Shown: positions 36,564 to 47,400 of the stretch, piece after piece
How the letters are laid out: the number at the start of each line of letters is the position of its first letter
How positions within the stretch are numbered: position 1 is the first letter of the stretch
From: Hellea sp.
GTDB taxonomy: Bacteria > Pseudomonadota > Alphaproteobacteria > Caulobacterales > Maricaulaceae
Assembly (NCBI GenBank): GCA_028224375.1
Contig: JAOIVW010000010.1
Span: 34,335 to 98,334 of the forward strand
Reading direction: 5' to 3'
DNA: 64,000 bases
Translations under genes and position numbers: made by a program
Notes under the pieces: generated by a model
The model's database searches: none
What the model was told of the DNA's origin: nothing
The model's input: the letters and a program-made list of their open reading frames with translations, nothing else

Positions 36564-37838
36564 ATGGGGAGAATGATTGTGGCATCAAAATCGCGGCGCG
36601 GCTTCAAAGAAACACTGGCTTTGTTTCTGCCAGGCATATTTCTATTAGGCTTTAACATCGGTACAGGCAGTGTCACGACCATGGCAAAAGCCGGAGCCGA
36701 TTACGGCATGGCCTTGCTCTGGACCGTCTTAATCTCCTGCATGGCGACTTACGTCATGATCAATGCCTATGGCCGCTACACATTGGTGACAGGCGAAACC
36801 GCGCTTCAAGCCTTTCGCAAACATATACATCCCATTGTCGGTATTCTCTTTATCGTCGCGCTGACACTAGGCGTTGCCGGCAGCGTCATGGGCGTGATGG
36901 GTATCGTCGCCGAAATTAGCTATGAATGGTCCAAGTCCTTTATCTCGGGCGGGATTAAGCCCGTCTATTGGGCCGCCTTTTTCATTAGCCTTGTTTATTT
37001 TATCTTCTGGAAGGGCCGCACGGAAGTGTTTGAACGCGCGCTGGCCGTCATTGTCGCCATTATGGCCGCGAGTTTTGTGCTCAACTTTTTCATCCTCATG
37101 CCCCCGCCTGTCGATATTTTCAAAGGCTTGATCCCCTCAGTTCCTGATGTGCCCGAAACCAACGGACAAGGACCACTACTGCTCATAGCCTCCATGGTCG
37201 GGACGACGTTATTCTCAGGGCTTTTCATTATTCGCACCACCCTCGTCAAAGAAGCAGGATGGACATTGGCCGATGAAAAACATCAACGCCGCGACGCGCT
37301 CTTTGCTGTGGTGATGATGTTTGTGATTAGCGCCGCGATTATGGCGGCAGCGGCAGGCACCTTACATGCCGCAGGCGTGCGCCTTGAGTTCCCAGCTCAA
37401 ATGATAAGCTTGCTAGAACCTTTGGCGGGTTCTTTCGCCGTCTCTATCTTTGCTGTGGGCATTATCGCGGCGGGCGTGTCGTCACAATTTCCAAATGTGC
37501 TGATGCTGCCATGGCTGCTCTGTGATTATAATAATTCTGAGCGCGAGATGACCTTGCCGAAATATCGCATCATGGTGTTCTTCATCTCGCTATTGGGTTT
37601 GGTCGTCCCGTTATTTAGCGCCCGCCCCGTCTTTGTGATGATTGCCTCGCAAGCTTTTAACGTGGTGCTTCTCCCCGCGACCGTGGCCTGCATCTTCTAT
37701 CTGGGCAATAAAAAGGAACTGATGGGCGAGCATAAAAACGGGACCGTCATGAATATCATTATTGCAGCTATTTTCCTCTTCTCACTCATTACCAGCTATA
37801 TGGGCTTTCAAGGTCTAATGGGCATGATAAGAGGCTAA
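36564..37838 (+). CDS. Nramp-related transporter lacking the canonical metal motif
   Basis: 424 residues, about eleven membrane helices, with the general Nramp shape (GADYGMALLWTVL after helix 1, GRYTLVTGETALQAFRKH later). The DPGN motif of helix 1 reads GTGS here (GFNIGTGSVTTM), so the Asp and Asn that bind metal in Nramp proteins are both absent. The helix-6 MPH motif is also not recognisable (GTTLFSGLFIIRTT). It may carry another cation or a different solute. The start is ambiguous: ATG 36564, ATG 36573 or GTG 36579, with GGGGAGA just upstream of the last two. It is 26 bases upstream of uxuA and probably co-transcribed. Confidence 0.8.
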   Translation: MGRMIVASKSRRGFKETLALFLPGIFLLGFNIGTGSVTTMAKAGADYGMALLWTVLISCMATYVMINAYGRYTLVTGETALQAFRKHIHPIVGILFIVALTLGVAGSVMGVMGIVAEISYEWSKSFISGGIKPVYWAAFFISLVYFIFWKGRTEVFERALAVIVAIMAASFVLNFFILMPPPVDIFKGLIPSVPDVPETNGQGPLLLIASMVGTTLFSGLFIIRTTLVKEAGWTLADEKHQRRDALFAVVMMFVISAAIMAAAAGTLHAAGVRLEFPAQMISLLEPLAGSFAVSIFAVGIIAAGVSSQFPNVLMLPWLLCDYNNSEREMTLPKYRIMVFFISLLGLVVPLFSARPVFVMIASQAFNVVLLPATVACIFYLGNKKELMGEHKNGTVMNIIIAAIFLFSLITSYMGFQGLMGMIRG

Positions 37839-37864
37839 TCTAATTATGACAGAAAGATATCATC

Positions 37865-39049
37865 ATGCGTGAATCCTGGCGGTGGTTTGGCCCTAATGAT
37901 CCTGTGAGCTTGGACGAGATTAGGCAAACAGGCGCGACGGATATTGTCAGCGCGCTGCACCATATTCCCATCGGAGACGCCTGGCCGATAGAGGCCATTC
38001 GCGAGCATAAGGCCCTGATTGAAGCGGGAAATAATACGGACTCCCAAATGCACTGGACGGTGGTCGAGAGCATTCCCGTGCATGACGATATCAAACTCGC
38101 CGCGCCGGGTCATGAGCAATATATTGAAAACTGGATAACGACGCTTAACAATCTGGCGGCACAAGGCATAAAAACTATCTGTTATAACTTCATGCCGGTC
38201 ATTGATTGGACGCGCACAGACTTAAAATACAAACTTCCAAATGGCGTCTATGCCTTGCGCTTTGACCAAGACAGATTTGCCGCCTTTGATCTATTTATTT
38301 TGGAGCGCGAAAACGCCAAAGACGATTACTCCGCCGATGAGCTTAAACGCGCCGAGACCAGTTTCAAATCCATGACAGAGGATGACATCGCGCAGCTGAC
38401 CCGCACCATCATTGCAGGGCTGCCAGGCAAAATGACCGATGCCTATACGCTCGATGATTTTCGCAAAGCCCTCGCCCGTTACGCAGATGTCGATCACGAC
38501 GTGCTGCGCAGCAACCTGTTTTCGTTTTTAGGTCAAGTCCTACCCCATGCGGAAAGCTCCGGGATTGAATTGGCGATACATCCTGATGACCCGCCTTGGG
38601 ATATGTTTGGTCTTCCGCGTATCATCTGCACGCCCAAAGATTTGGATGTCTTGTTTGGCCAGCTACCCAGCCCCGCCAATGGCATGACCTTATGCGTGGG
38701 AACCTATGGCAGCCGTCCTGATAATGACCTGCCGCAAATGGCTTTGGATTACGGCCCGCGTATTCATTTCGCGCATTTACGGGGCGTTAGCCGCGACGCC
38801 GATGAGCCGCGCTCTTTTTACGAGGCCAATCATCTGCAAAGCGATATTGATATGGTCGGTGTCATTCGCCATTTGCTCGGCAATGAACGGGCCTTAAAGC
38901 GCGAGATTTTCATCCGTCCTGATCATGGTCATCAAATGATGGCGGATATTAATAAAACCGCCAATCCCGGTTATTCCGCCATTGGCCGCATGAAGGGCCT
39001 TGCTGAAGTGCGCGGCGTGATTAAAGCCATCTCAGCCATAGACGGATAA
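37865..39049 (+). CDS. uxuA: Mannonate dehydratase
   Basis: 394 residues with the whole-length UxuA pattern: RWFGPNDPVSLDEIRQTGAT near the start, VVESIPVHDDIKL, ICYNFMPVIDWTRTDL, ELAIHPDDPPWDMFGLPRII, TLCVGTYGSRPDNDLP, IHFAHLRGVSR and IRPDHGHQM (metal-site residues). It dehydrates D-mannonate to 2-keto-3-deoxygluconate in hexuronate (glucuronate, alginate-type sugar) breakdown, requiring Mn2+ or Fe2+. No other uxu or kdg genes are adjacent; its only operon partner is the Nramp-like transporter. It converges on a kinase gene 11 bases away. Confidence 0.95.
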   Translation: MRESWRWFGPNDPVSLDEIRQTGATDIVSALHHIPIGDAWPIEAIREHKALIEAGNNTDSQMHWTVVESIPVHDDIKLAAPGHEQYIENWITTLNNLAAQGIKTICYNFMPVIDWTRTDLKYKLPNGVYALRFDQDRFAAFDLFILERENAKDDYSADELKRAETSFKSMTEDDIAQLTRTIIAGLPGKMTDAYTLDDFRKALARYADVDHDVLRSNLFSFLGQVLPHAESSGIELAIHPDDPPWDMFGLPRIICTPKDLDVLFGQLPSPANGMTLCVGTYGSRPDNDLPQMALDYGPRIHFAHLRGVSRDADEPRSFYEANHLQSDIDMVGVIRHLLGNERALKREIFIRPDHGHQMMADINKTANPGYSAIGRMKGLAEVRGVIKAISAIDG

Positions 39050-39060
39050 AAACGAAAGTT

Positions 39061-40686
39061 TTAAGCGCGCTCGAGCGGAAGGAAGACTTCAGCGGTTGTC
39101 CCCTCACCTTCTTGGCTGGCCACCGCAAAACGCCCGCCATGTAGTTCTGCAAGGGATTTGACCAATGAGAGTCCCAGACCCGTGCCGCGATCATCAACCA
39201 TGGTCGCACTTGCGGTCTGTTGATAAGGCTGACCTATCACCTTTATCTCCTCAGCGCTCATGCCGATGCCGTGGTCTTGAACAGAGAGATTGAGCGTATC
39301 GCCAACCGCTTTGCCGGAAATAACAATCTGCCCGCCCTTATGCGAAAACTTAATCGCATTAGAAATCAGGTTTAGCAGGATTTGCCGCAGCGCCTTACGG
39401 TCAGCCTCAATCAGCAAAGGGTCTTTGTTAGTAAGATCAATCTGGAGCGCCACTTCGGCTTGATCAGCAGCGGGGCGGATCATTTTAGTGGTACTGCGAA
39501 TAACATCAGAGGCGTCAAAGTGATCGTAATGAAGCTCATATTTACCCGCTTCGACTTTGGACATATCCAGGACATCCCCGATTAGGTCGAGCATATGCTG
39601 TCCGCTATCATGGATGAGATCTGCATATTCGGCATATTTACTTGGCAAAGGCCCAAAGAGGCGCGAGCGCATCATATCTGAAAATCCGATAATCGCGTTA
39701 AGCGGCGTGCGCAGTTCGTGGCTGACCCCAGCAAAGAAAAGAGATTTATCATCCGTGGCTTTCTGCGCCACCGCTTGAGAGCGCAGCATGGTTTCAACCC
39801 GGCCTTCTTCTTCTGTCACGTCGTGTAAATGCAGCAACACTTCCAGCGCATTAAGGGGCGTGGCGACAGCGTCAAAATAGAGAATTTCATCTGCGTCAAA
39901 CCGTGTTTCCAAACGCGTGTTTTGAGGGGTCTGCGAGCTGCGCGCCTCTTTAATCAGCTCCTCTATATCCTGCTGTGTATCCGCGTCGTTAGAGACTAAG
40001 GCGCCGAGCGGCATTTGCGCTAACCCTTCGGCAAAACCAAATAATTCACGCGCTTGTATATTAGACGATACCAAACGGTCATGCCCGTCAAAGCGCAGGA
40101 CGGAACCATCAATAGCGTTGAGTAACGCCTCAGATTCGACAGAAAGATGCGGCGGAAGTTCAGTTTTGGTGGGAACATAATGTCCGGCTTTACTCCGCGC
40201 GGCGCCAAACATAGTGGTAATGATTAAACCGATTGTTGCAATAATACCCGCCTGTATGCCCCAAAGACTTTGCGTGTCTGTGGTTTGGCTTTGCGGTATA
40301 TAGCCTTGCTTTCCTGCATACCAAAGCAGCGCTGCAAAGATGGCCGCCATGACCATGGCTTCGACAACCTTCTCTTTCTCAAACAAAGCCGCCGCAGCAG
40401 GCGCGCAGAGGAATAAGACAGCCATCGGAATAAAGGCAATAGAAATACAGGCGATAATGGCTAAAGCCAGCCACGCAAATATCACCAGCAATTGCGCCCA
40501 TTCACGGCGCAGAACAGGCGTAACCAGAAGACTGATAAGGGCCGGCGCCGCCGCAACCGCCGCCAAGGGCCAAATGGCGTTAATATCGAGGCCTTTCATA
40601 TAGCCACCAAAAAGCGCTGCAGCGATAGCCGCAAGCCAAATAAGGCTTGGCATAATCAAGCCATTATGGCGTGACGATAAAGTCAT
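39061..40686 (-). CDS. Membrane sensor histidine kinase, DivJ/PleC-type
   Basis: 541 residues. Six or seven membrane helices (about 12-185), a PAS-like region (~195-310), then HisKA with SHELRTPLNAIIGFSDMMRS, the RLFGPLPSKYAEYADLIHDS segment typical of alphaproteobacterial DivJ/PleC/PdhS kinases, and a HATPase domain (N-box LNLISNAIKFSHKGG, DHGIGMS, GTGLGLSLVKSLAELHGG). In Caulobacter such kinases control the DivK/CtrA cell-cycle pathway; DivJ assignment is an inference from the membrane topology. No response regulator is adjacent. It is convergent with uxuA. Confidence 0.82.
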   Translation of the reverse strand: MTLSSRHNGLIMPSLIWLAAIAAALFGGYMKGLDINAIWPLAAVAAAPALISLLVTPVLRREWAQLLVIFAWLALAIIACISIAFIPMAVLFLCAPAAAALFEKEKVVEAMVMAAIFAALLWYAGKQGYIPQSQTTDTQSLWGIQAGIIATIGLIITTMFGAARSKAGHYVPTKTELPPHLSVESEALLNAIDGSVLRFDGHDRLVSSNIQARELFGFAEGLAQMPLGALVSNDADTQQDIEELIKEARSSQTPQNTRLETRFDADEILYFDAVATPLNALEVLLHLHDVTEEEGRVETMLRSQAVAQKATDDKSLFFAGVSHELRTPLNAIIGFSDMMRSRLFGPLPSKYAEYADLIHDSGQHMLDLIGDVLDMSKVEAGKYELHYDHFDASDVIRSTTKMIRPAADQAEVALQIDLTNKDPLLIEADRKALRQILLNLISNAIKFSHKGGQIVISGKAVGDTLNLSVQDHGIGMSAEEIKVIGQPYQQTASATMVDDRGTGLGLSLVKSLAELHGGRFAVASQEGEGTTAEVFLPLERA

Positions 40687-40877
40687 CCCGACTCCTAAAA
40701 GTATAATTACTCTCTAATAGAGCTTTTCTTGCACTTTAATGCGAGACTTTTCCCCTTAAAAAACTCTCTTAACGCGAAAATACACCTTAGTTTGGAGGGG
40801 CTTAAACCCGTATTATGCGGTGAGACTAAGGCTGTAATTGGCACGCACGTCCATAAAGTTACGTGGTCAGCAGCCAA

Positions 40878-42137
40878 TCAGGCAGGTTGCCCGTTAAATG
40901 TTGGCGTTTTGAGCCAGATTGAAAACTTACTCCCGCCTAATGCGCTTTTTCCAACTTCGACACGGCCATCTTTAACGTCCACAATCTTTTTGACGATTGC
41001 GAGGCCCATTCCGGACGCTTCGACCTTGTCACGGGCTTGAATTGTAGAAAATACATCAAAAATTTTCTTATGATAGGCCTCGTCTATACCCGGTCCGTTA
41101 TCTTCGACTGATAATAATAATCCGCCTTCCTTAGGGGCTAGGCTCACATCGATTTGAGTAACATCTTTATCATTATGTTTAATCGCATTCCCGATCAAAT
41201 TTGAGATCAAAATCTCAAAGGAGACATCATAATCCCTAACCCACACATCGTGGCCGTGAAGGTTTAGCTGACTTTTGTCGGATCGTTTTAACCCTTCGAA
41301 AATAGTCTCAACCTTCCGCGCGACGGAGAAAACTTCTTTTGAAGCCTTTTCTTTTCCAACGCGCGAATATTGGAGCAAATCATTTAATAGACGATCCAGC
41401 CTTGTAATGCGCCCCTCCAAGAGACCGAGATTAGAGCGCACGTCCTCACTATTGCCTTGCTCGAAATCTTCGAGGGTCCATTTCGTTAAATTTCTCATGG
41501 CGCGTAGAGGCGCCCTCAGATCATGAGACGCAATATAGGCAAATTGTTCCAAATCATCATTGGAGCGTTTGAGCTCCTCTGTGTAAACGTTCCCCTCTTT
41601 GAGACTGTCCTTTTGCAATTCTTTCAAGGTTTTAAGGCTCACGGCGAACATAAACATATCGATGAGCAACATCGCGGCATAAGCTGACCAAGCGAGTATC
41701 ATGGCTTGCCCGGCAGACAAGCCAAAGCTTGAAAGGCCGCCTGACATCATGCCGTGAAACCCGGCCATCATCGCAAACATCAGACCATAATGGGCGCGAT
41801 GATGAATCCCGCAAGAATTTATAAAACGCGCAAAATGTTCAACGATAGGCCCCGGGATCAAAATGTGATCGGACTCTTGCCCGGACACAGTCCGCAGGAA
41901 ATAGGGGATGCGGTAATAACACCACCACGTCCCAAAATTGACTAAAGCCAAAAGCAAAGCCGCCCAGATTGGCAGCATGGAGTGGCTCACAAATAAAAGA
42001 ACTAAAATATCCAGCGGAACTAAGAGAAGGTGCTGACGCAGGTCCTTTATCATGAAATGCTTTTCACGAGGCGCGGTCATGACAGGCATATCAGCGGCTA
42101 AAGGGTTTAAGCCTGGCGAAGCTAATTCTGCTGACAT
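40878..42137 (-). CDS. Membrane sensor histidine kinase, phytochrome-type HisKA
   Basis: 419 residues from the ATG at 42137, which has GGGG seven bases upstream; an ATG at 42149 is worse placed. Four or five membrane helices (about 30-165) and a short coiled coil precede HisKA, with ASHDLRAPLRAMRNLTKWTL (the SHDLRAPL variant found in phytochrome-type kinases), and a HATPase domain (LISNLIGNAIKHNDK, VEDNGPGIDEAYHKKIF, GMGLAIVKKIVDVKDG). Signal and partner are unknown; no response regulator is adjacent. Between it and the kinase at 39061 lies a 190-base gap with no gene. Confidence 0.85.
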   Translation of the reverse strand: MSAELASPGLNPLAADMPVMTAPREKHFMIKDLRQHLLLVPLDILVLLFVSHSMLPIWAALLLALVNFGTWWCYYRIPYFLRTVSGQESDHILIPGPIVEHFARFINSCGIHHRAHYGLMFAMMAGFHGMMSGGLSSFGLSAGQAMILAWSAYAAMLLIDMFMFAVSLKTLKELQKDSLKEGNVYTEELKRSNDDLEQFAYIASHDLRAPLRAMRNLTKWTLEDFEQGNSEDVRSNLGLLEGRITRLDRLLNDLLQYSRVGKEKASKEVFSVARKVETIFEGLKRSDKSQLNLHGHDVWVRDYDVSFEILISNLIGNAIKHNDKDVTQIDVSLAPKEGGLLLSVEDNGPGIDEAYHKKIFDVFSTIQARDKVEASGMGLAIVKKIVDVKDGRVEVGKSALGGSKFSIWLKTPTFNGQPA

Positions 42138-42232
42138 AATTTTCCCCATGGGTCTGAAACGAATGGGGGCGGAGGATTTTTACTCAAATGCCCCACATTC
42201 GCAATGTCAGAAAACATGGTTAAAATTATCTT

Positions 42233-42259
42233 AAAACCCCGCTGCGAGAGCGGGGTTTT
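42233..42259 (-). terminator. Strong intrinsic terminator after the M13 peptidase gene
   Basis: Perfect 11-bp stem AAAACCCCGCT/AGCGGGGTTTT with a 5-base loop GCGAG, and T/A tracts on both sides so that it can work in both directions. It starts eight bases after the peptidase stop and separates that gene from the kinase at 42137. Confidence 0.88.
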
Positions 42260-42266
42260 TTATATG

Positions 42267-44363
42267 TTACCAGATTTTGACGCGTTTTTCAGGCGGCAAA
42301 TAAAGGGCATCACCTGGCTGGACATCAAAGGCGTCATACCAAGCATCAAAGTTACGCACGATACCGTTGGCGCGATATTGGCTCGGACTATGCGGGTCTG
42401 CCTTTACCTGATTACGAAGAGCGGCATCACGATATTTACGCTGCCAAATTTGGCCCCAGGACAAGAAGAAGCGCTGGTCGCCCGTCATGCCGTCAATAAC
42501 AGGCGCCTCTTTACCGTTAAGAGATTTCTTATAGGCGGCATAGGCCATGGTGATACCTGTCAAATCGCCAATATTTTCGCCGAGTGTAAGCTTACCGTTC
42601 ACATTTACGCCCGGTAGAGGTTCAAAGCTGTTATATTGATCGACAAGAGCATTAGTCCGCGCTTCAAAAGCTTTTACATCTTCCGCAGTCCACCAATCGC
42701 GCTGTTCGCCATTGCCATCAGTTTTACGGCCTTGGTCATCAAAACCATGGCCCATTTCATGCCCGATGACCGCGCCAATACCGCCATAATTGACGGCAGC
42801 GTCAGCGGCTGGGTCAAAGAACGGCGCTTGCAGAATTGCAGCAGGAAATACAATTTCATTCAAATCAGGACGGTAATAAGCATTCACGGTTTGTGGGTTC
42901 ATGCCCCACTCGTCCCGGTCAATCGGGCCGCCTAGCTTACTGATATTATCTTCCCAACCCCAAAGGCTGGCAGATTTTACGTTGCCAATAAGATCGTTAC
43001 GATCAATTTTCAGCTCTGAATAATCAGTCCATTTATCAGGATATCCAATCTTTGGTGTGAATTTGGCAAGTTTATCTTGCGCCTCAACTTTAGTTTCATC
43101 ACCCATCCATTCAAGATTATCGATGCCATCCTTGAATGAGGCCCGCAAATTGCTGATCAGCTCATCCATTTCTTTTTTAGCGACTGGCGGAAAATATTCT
43201 TTAACATAAACTTTGCCAACCATCTCGCCCATCATGCCGTCAATCTGACTGACGCCGCGCTTCCAGCGAGCGCGCTGGACTTCTGTTCCGCGAAGGGTCT
43301 TTCCGTAAAACTCGAAATTCGCATCACCAATGGCTTTCGGAAGATAGGCAGATTTGCCGCCGAGATAACTCACCGTCAGATAGTCTTTGAGTGTGTCGAC
43401 ATCTGTATTGGCAAAAATCTTAGCTGTGCCGTCAATGGCATCAACTTCGCGCACAATAAAAGTTTCTTGCCCGCCAAGATCTGACGTCTCAAGCATGACA
43501 TCCCATGAGAGGCCCGGAGCGGATTTTTTTATGTCAGCCAAGCTGCGCTTATTATAGGTCTTGCTGCGATCCCGGCGCTGTGTTGGTGTCCAATGCACTT
43601 TTGCGAGAGCCGTTTCAAAGGCCATAATATTGCGGGCCTTTTCTGCGGCATCATCTTCGCCTGCGGCCTCAAGCATAGACTGAACATAGGCCACATAAGC
43701 GGCGCGAATTTCATCGGATTTTTTACCTTCATCCAAATAGTAATCCCGGTTTGGCATTCCCAGTCCGGATTGCGTAAGATAGACAATATAGTTTTCAACA
43801 TCTTTCGCGTCGATACTGACAAATGGTGCCACCACAGAGCGTATCCCCAAAGATGGGTCTGCCATTAGGCGCGCAATGTCTTCATGGCTTTGGGCAGCTG
43901 CAATCGCGTCCAAGTCGCTCTGCACAGCCGTTAAGCCTGCAGCTTCAATCGCATCTACATCCATAAAGGCGGCATACATGTCGCCGATTTTTTGTTCTTC
44001 GGAACCAGTAGGTGCGTCCATGGCAGATGTTTTTTCGATGATGGTCTTCACGCGCTCTTCAGACAAATCTCTTAAAACAGAGAACCCGCCATAAGAGGAT
44101 TTATCCGCTGGAATTTCAGTATTTTCCAGCCATTTTCCGTTAACATACTGAAAGAAGTCATCCCCAGGTTTAACTGACTGATCTATATTCTCAGTCGCGA
44201 TTCCAAAATCACCCAAGACAGGCTTAGTGTTAACAACGGCCACTTTTGTGGCCTCTTTGCTGACGGCATCTTTGCTAGCTGTATCCGTGCCGCCATTATT
44301 ACAAGCCGCGAGACTCAGGGTTAGCGCCACTAAGCTTGGCGCTATTAAATGTTTAAGTGTCAT
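42267..44363 (-). CDS. M13-family metallopeptidase (neprilysin/PepO-like) lipoprotein
   Basis: 698 residues. A lipobox (SLAAC, Cys about 21) indicates membrane attachment on the periplasmic or outer face. The N-terminal M13_N domain begins DFFQYVNGKWLENTEIPADK. The catalytic domain has NAYYRPDLNEIVFPAAILQA, the zinc motif IGHEMGHGFDDQG (HExxH), and the third ligand in LGENIGDLTG. The C-terminus shows the family W at the end (ending KRVKIW). M13 enzymes cleave oligopeptides. It lies 38 bases after the RND permease gene and may be read from the efflux operon promoter. Confidence 0.93.
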   Translation of the reverse strand: MTLKHLIAPSLVALTLSLAACNNGGTDTASKDAVSKEATKVAVVNTKPVLGDFGIATENIDQSVKPGDDFFQYVNGKWLENTEIPADKSSYGGFSVLRDLSEERVKTIIEKTSAMDAPTGSEEQKIGDMYAAFMDVDAIEAAGLTAVQSDLDAIAAAQSHEDIARLMADPSLGIRSVVAPFVSIDAKDVENYIVYLTQSGLGMPNRDYYLDEGKKSDEIRAAYVAYVQSMLEAAGEDDAAEKARNIMAFETALAKVHWTPTQRRDRSKTYNKRSLADIKKSAPGLSWDVMLETSDLGGQETFIVREVDAIDGTAKIFANTDVDTLKDYLTVSYLGGKSAYLPKAIGDANFEFYGKTLRGTEVQRARWKRGVSQIDGMMGEMVGKVYVKEYFPPVAKKEMDELISNLRASFKDGIDNLEWMGDETKVEAQDKLAKFTPKIGYPDKWTDYSELKIDRNDLIGNVKSASLWGWEDNISKLGGPIDRDEWGMNPQTVNAYYRPDLNEIVFPAAILQAPFFDPAADAAVNYGGIGAVIGHEMGHGFDDQGRKTDGNGEQRDWWTAEDVKAFEARTNALVDQYNSFEPLPGVNVNGKLTLGENIGDLTGITMAYAAYKKSLNGKEAPVIDGMTGDQRFFLSWGQIWQRKYRDAALRNQVKADPHSPSQYRANGIVRNFDAWYDAFDVQPGDALYLPPEKRVKIW

Positions 44364-44401
44364 GAGGTGTGTCCTTCTTAGGTCTTTTGTAAATTTATAT
44401 A

Positions 44402-47400
44402 TTATTCGGCCGGGCTCGGTCTTGGCGTAGCAACAGAGGGCGGAATATCGTCAACAATATCTTCATCCAGTTCCATGTCATCAAGCGCCAGAGCCATTTC
44501 TGGATCATAGGTTGCGCCTAATCCCGGTTGTTTCTCACCGCGCCATAAACCGCGGAAGAATCGCGTGATATCTACACCAATTCCGTACATGGCAGGAACT
44601 AACATAAGCGTGAGGAAGAAATCAAACAATACGCCAAAGGCAAGCGCCACCACCATCGGCTTGAGAAACTCAGCCTGAGAGGATGTCTCAAACAGGATTG
44701 GCGTGATGCCGACAAATGTCGTCACAGAGGTGAGCAAGATGGGGCGGAAACGCGCGACGCAACTATCCAGCATCGCTTGATAAGCCCCGACACCTTTTGC
44801 CCGCAATCGCTGGACATAATCAATCAGAACCAAATTGTCATTCACCGCCACGCCTGAGGCGGCAAAGAAACCAAAGAGGCTGAAAATACCAAAGGGTACG
44901 CCCGTAACAATATTACCAAATATCATCCCGATAAAGGCAAAAGGTATCGCCACCATAATCAAGAGCGGCAGCGCATAAGAGCGGAAAGCAATTGCCAGCA
45001 AGATATACATCATCAGTAAAATTGCTAAACCAGACGTTCTCAACTCGCGGTTAAATGTATTGATAATTTCATCATCCCCAACTTGGATACGGGAAACCAA
45101 AGGGTGTCTTAATTCCCATTGCGGGAAAAAGTTATCATTCAAATCTTTCTTGATACGCGCAACTTCTTGTTGGTCACCACGAATGCGAGCGCCGGTATAA
45201 TCAACTTGTTTACGGTCACGGCGCTGGATCCGCCCAACCCCTTCTGCAATTTCGGCATCCGCAACTGAATAAAGCGGAACTTCAACGCCATTGGCGCTGC
45301 GAATACGCAGCTCATTCAAACTGTCGATACTCTCGCGCGCGGCTTCAGGATAACGCACCATAACACGGACATCTTCGCCGTTACGGGGCAGACGCTGCAC
45401 TTCTCGGCCAAAGAAAGCTTCTCTGACCTGGCGAGTGACATCGGCTAAAGTTATGCCCAGAGTTTCAGCGCCTGGTTTCATTGTAAACCGGATTTCGCTG
45501 GCCGAACTTTCAAGACTGTCATAAGCCCTGACCACAGCATTATAGCTCTCCATTTCTTCTTTCAATTCGAGCAAAGCAACTTTCAGAGCTTCAGGGTCTG
45601 ATGAGGCCACACCATAACGCAAGCCACCGCCATTATCGCCGCCGCCTTCGGTAAAGCCGTAAGTGACTCGGAAAGCATCTGGAATGGGCCCGACATATTC
45701 TTCAAGCTTATCGGCTATGTCTTTACTGGAAGTATTATTTCTGGTCTCAGTTTTCGTAAGACCTAAAAAGCCATCAACTGAGCGCCTGTTAGTAATGGTC
45801 CCAGGATTTTCTATTAGGTTTACATCTTTACTCACACCAAAGTCTTCTTGGGCGTTTGTATTAAACTTTGCTATTCCAGCATCAACCTGCCTGCGAACTT
45901 GCTCACGCCGTTCAAAGGTTGTGCCTTCCGGAAAGCGTGCTGTAAACTGGATCATATCCGCTTCAACTTCTGGCAGCATCGCCCGAGGCGCAATACCGAC
46001 AGCCAGAAGGGAAATTGCCATAAACATGAGGCCGACAAATGTTGCTAAAGTGATATATCGGAACCGAATGATTGCGGCCACGATGGGGCGGAAAATATTC
46101 TGCGCAAAGCTCACCAAACTTTGGGCAATCTTGTTTTGAAAGCGCATTAAGCGGCCCATTTTATTATGCTCGACGGGTTTAAGATGGCGCAAGTGAGCTG
46201 GCAAAATAAAGAAAGCTTCTATGAGGGAGAAGCTTAAGACAGCGATCACAACCAAGCTAATCTGCGCGAGGATGGGCGCAAAAGGCCCTGTCATGAGCAT
46301 GAACGGGATGAACATCAAAATTGTGGTTATAACGGCGAAAAAGACTGGCTTTGCCACCATATTGGCACCAGCAACAGCGCCGCGCTCTCCGCTAATACCA
46401 TTCTCAACGTGGAAATATACACTCTCGCCCACGACGATTGCATCATCGACCACAATCCCGATAACAAGTAAGAATGCAAAGAGCGATATCATATTCAGCG
46501 TCACGCCAATGGCCCCGGCAACTGCCAAAGAGCCTGTAAAGGCGGCTGCAATACCAATCGTGACCCAAATGGCCACGGCGGGCCGTAAAAATAATAAGAG
46601 CGTAATTAACACAAGCGCCATGCCGGAAATGGCGTTGCCGCCAATAAGGTCCATTCGGCTGTCAAATTGGGTTGAGCCGTCAAACCAAATTCCGAACTCT
46701 AATCCCGGCGGTAGAGTCTCGTTAATTTCCTTTTCAAATTTACGAATAGCTTTACCTGATGTGGTAATGTCCATCGTATCGGGACTATTAACCTGAAAGA
46801 TAGCCGCAGGCTTACCCCGAAACGTTGCTGCGAATTTATTATCATCAAAACCGTCAATAACTGTGGCTATATCGCCGACACGCACAATACCGCCATCAGC
46901 CGTTTGCCGGACGATAATCTTTTCAAAATCGGCTTTACTATCGGCAAGATTTCTCGCGCGAAGTTGTAAATTTCCGCCTGTTGTTTCGACCGTACCCGCA
47001 GATTGGTTGACAGAGGTGCCAGCAATCGCGTTAGACACTTGTGTAAATGTCAGATTATAGCGCTGTAAGGCGTCTTCTGAAATTTCAATTGTGACTTGTT
47101 CTGGGACTTTAGAAATTTGGTCTGTGAGTTGGAGACCCGTCAGCTTGGTCAAATCAAGCCGCACTTCATTCGCTGCGCGTTGTAATTCTAAGCGGTCAAC
47201 ATCGCCGTAAAGCGCCAAAAACATTATCGTGGGTCGAGCATCCCAACGAAAAACTTGGGGGCGAAAGGAGTCAGGGGGAAGGTTACGAATACCGTCAACG
47301 CGAGATTTAACCTCGTCTAAGAGCTTTTCATAATCAACGCCGAGTTTGGTGCGCACATTAATGCTGCCAACACCTTCACTAGCAGTCGATTCAAGATAGT

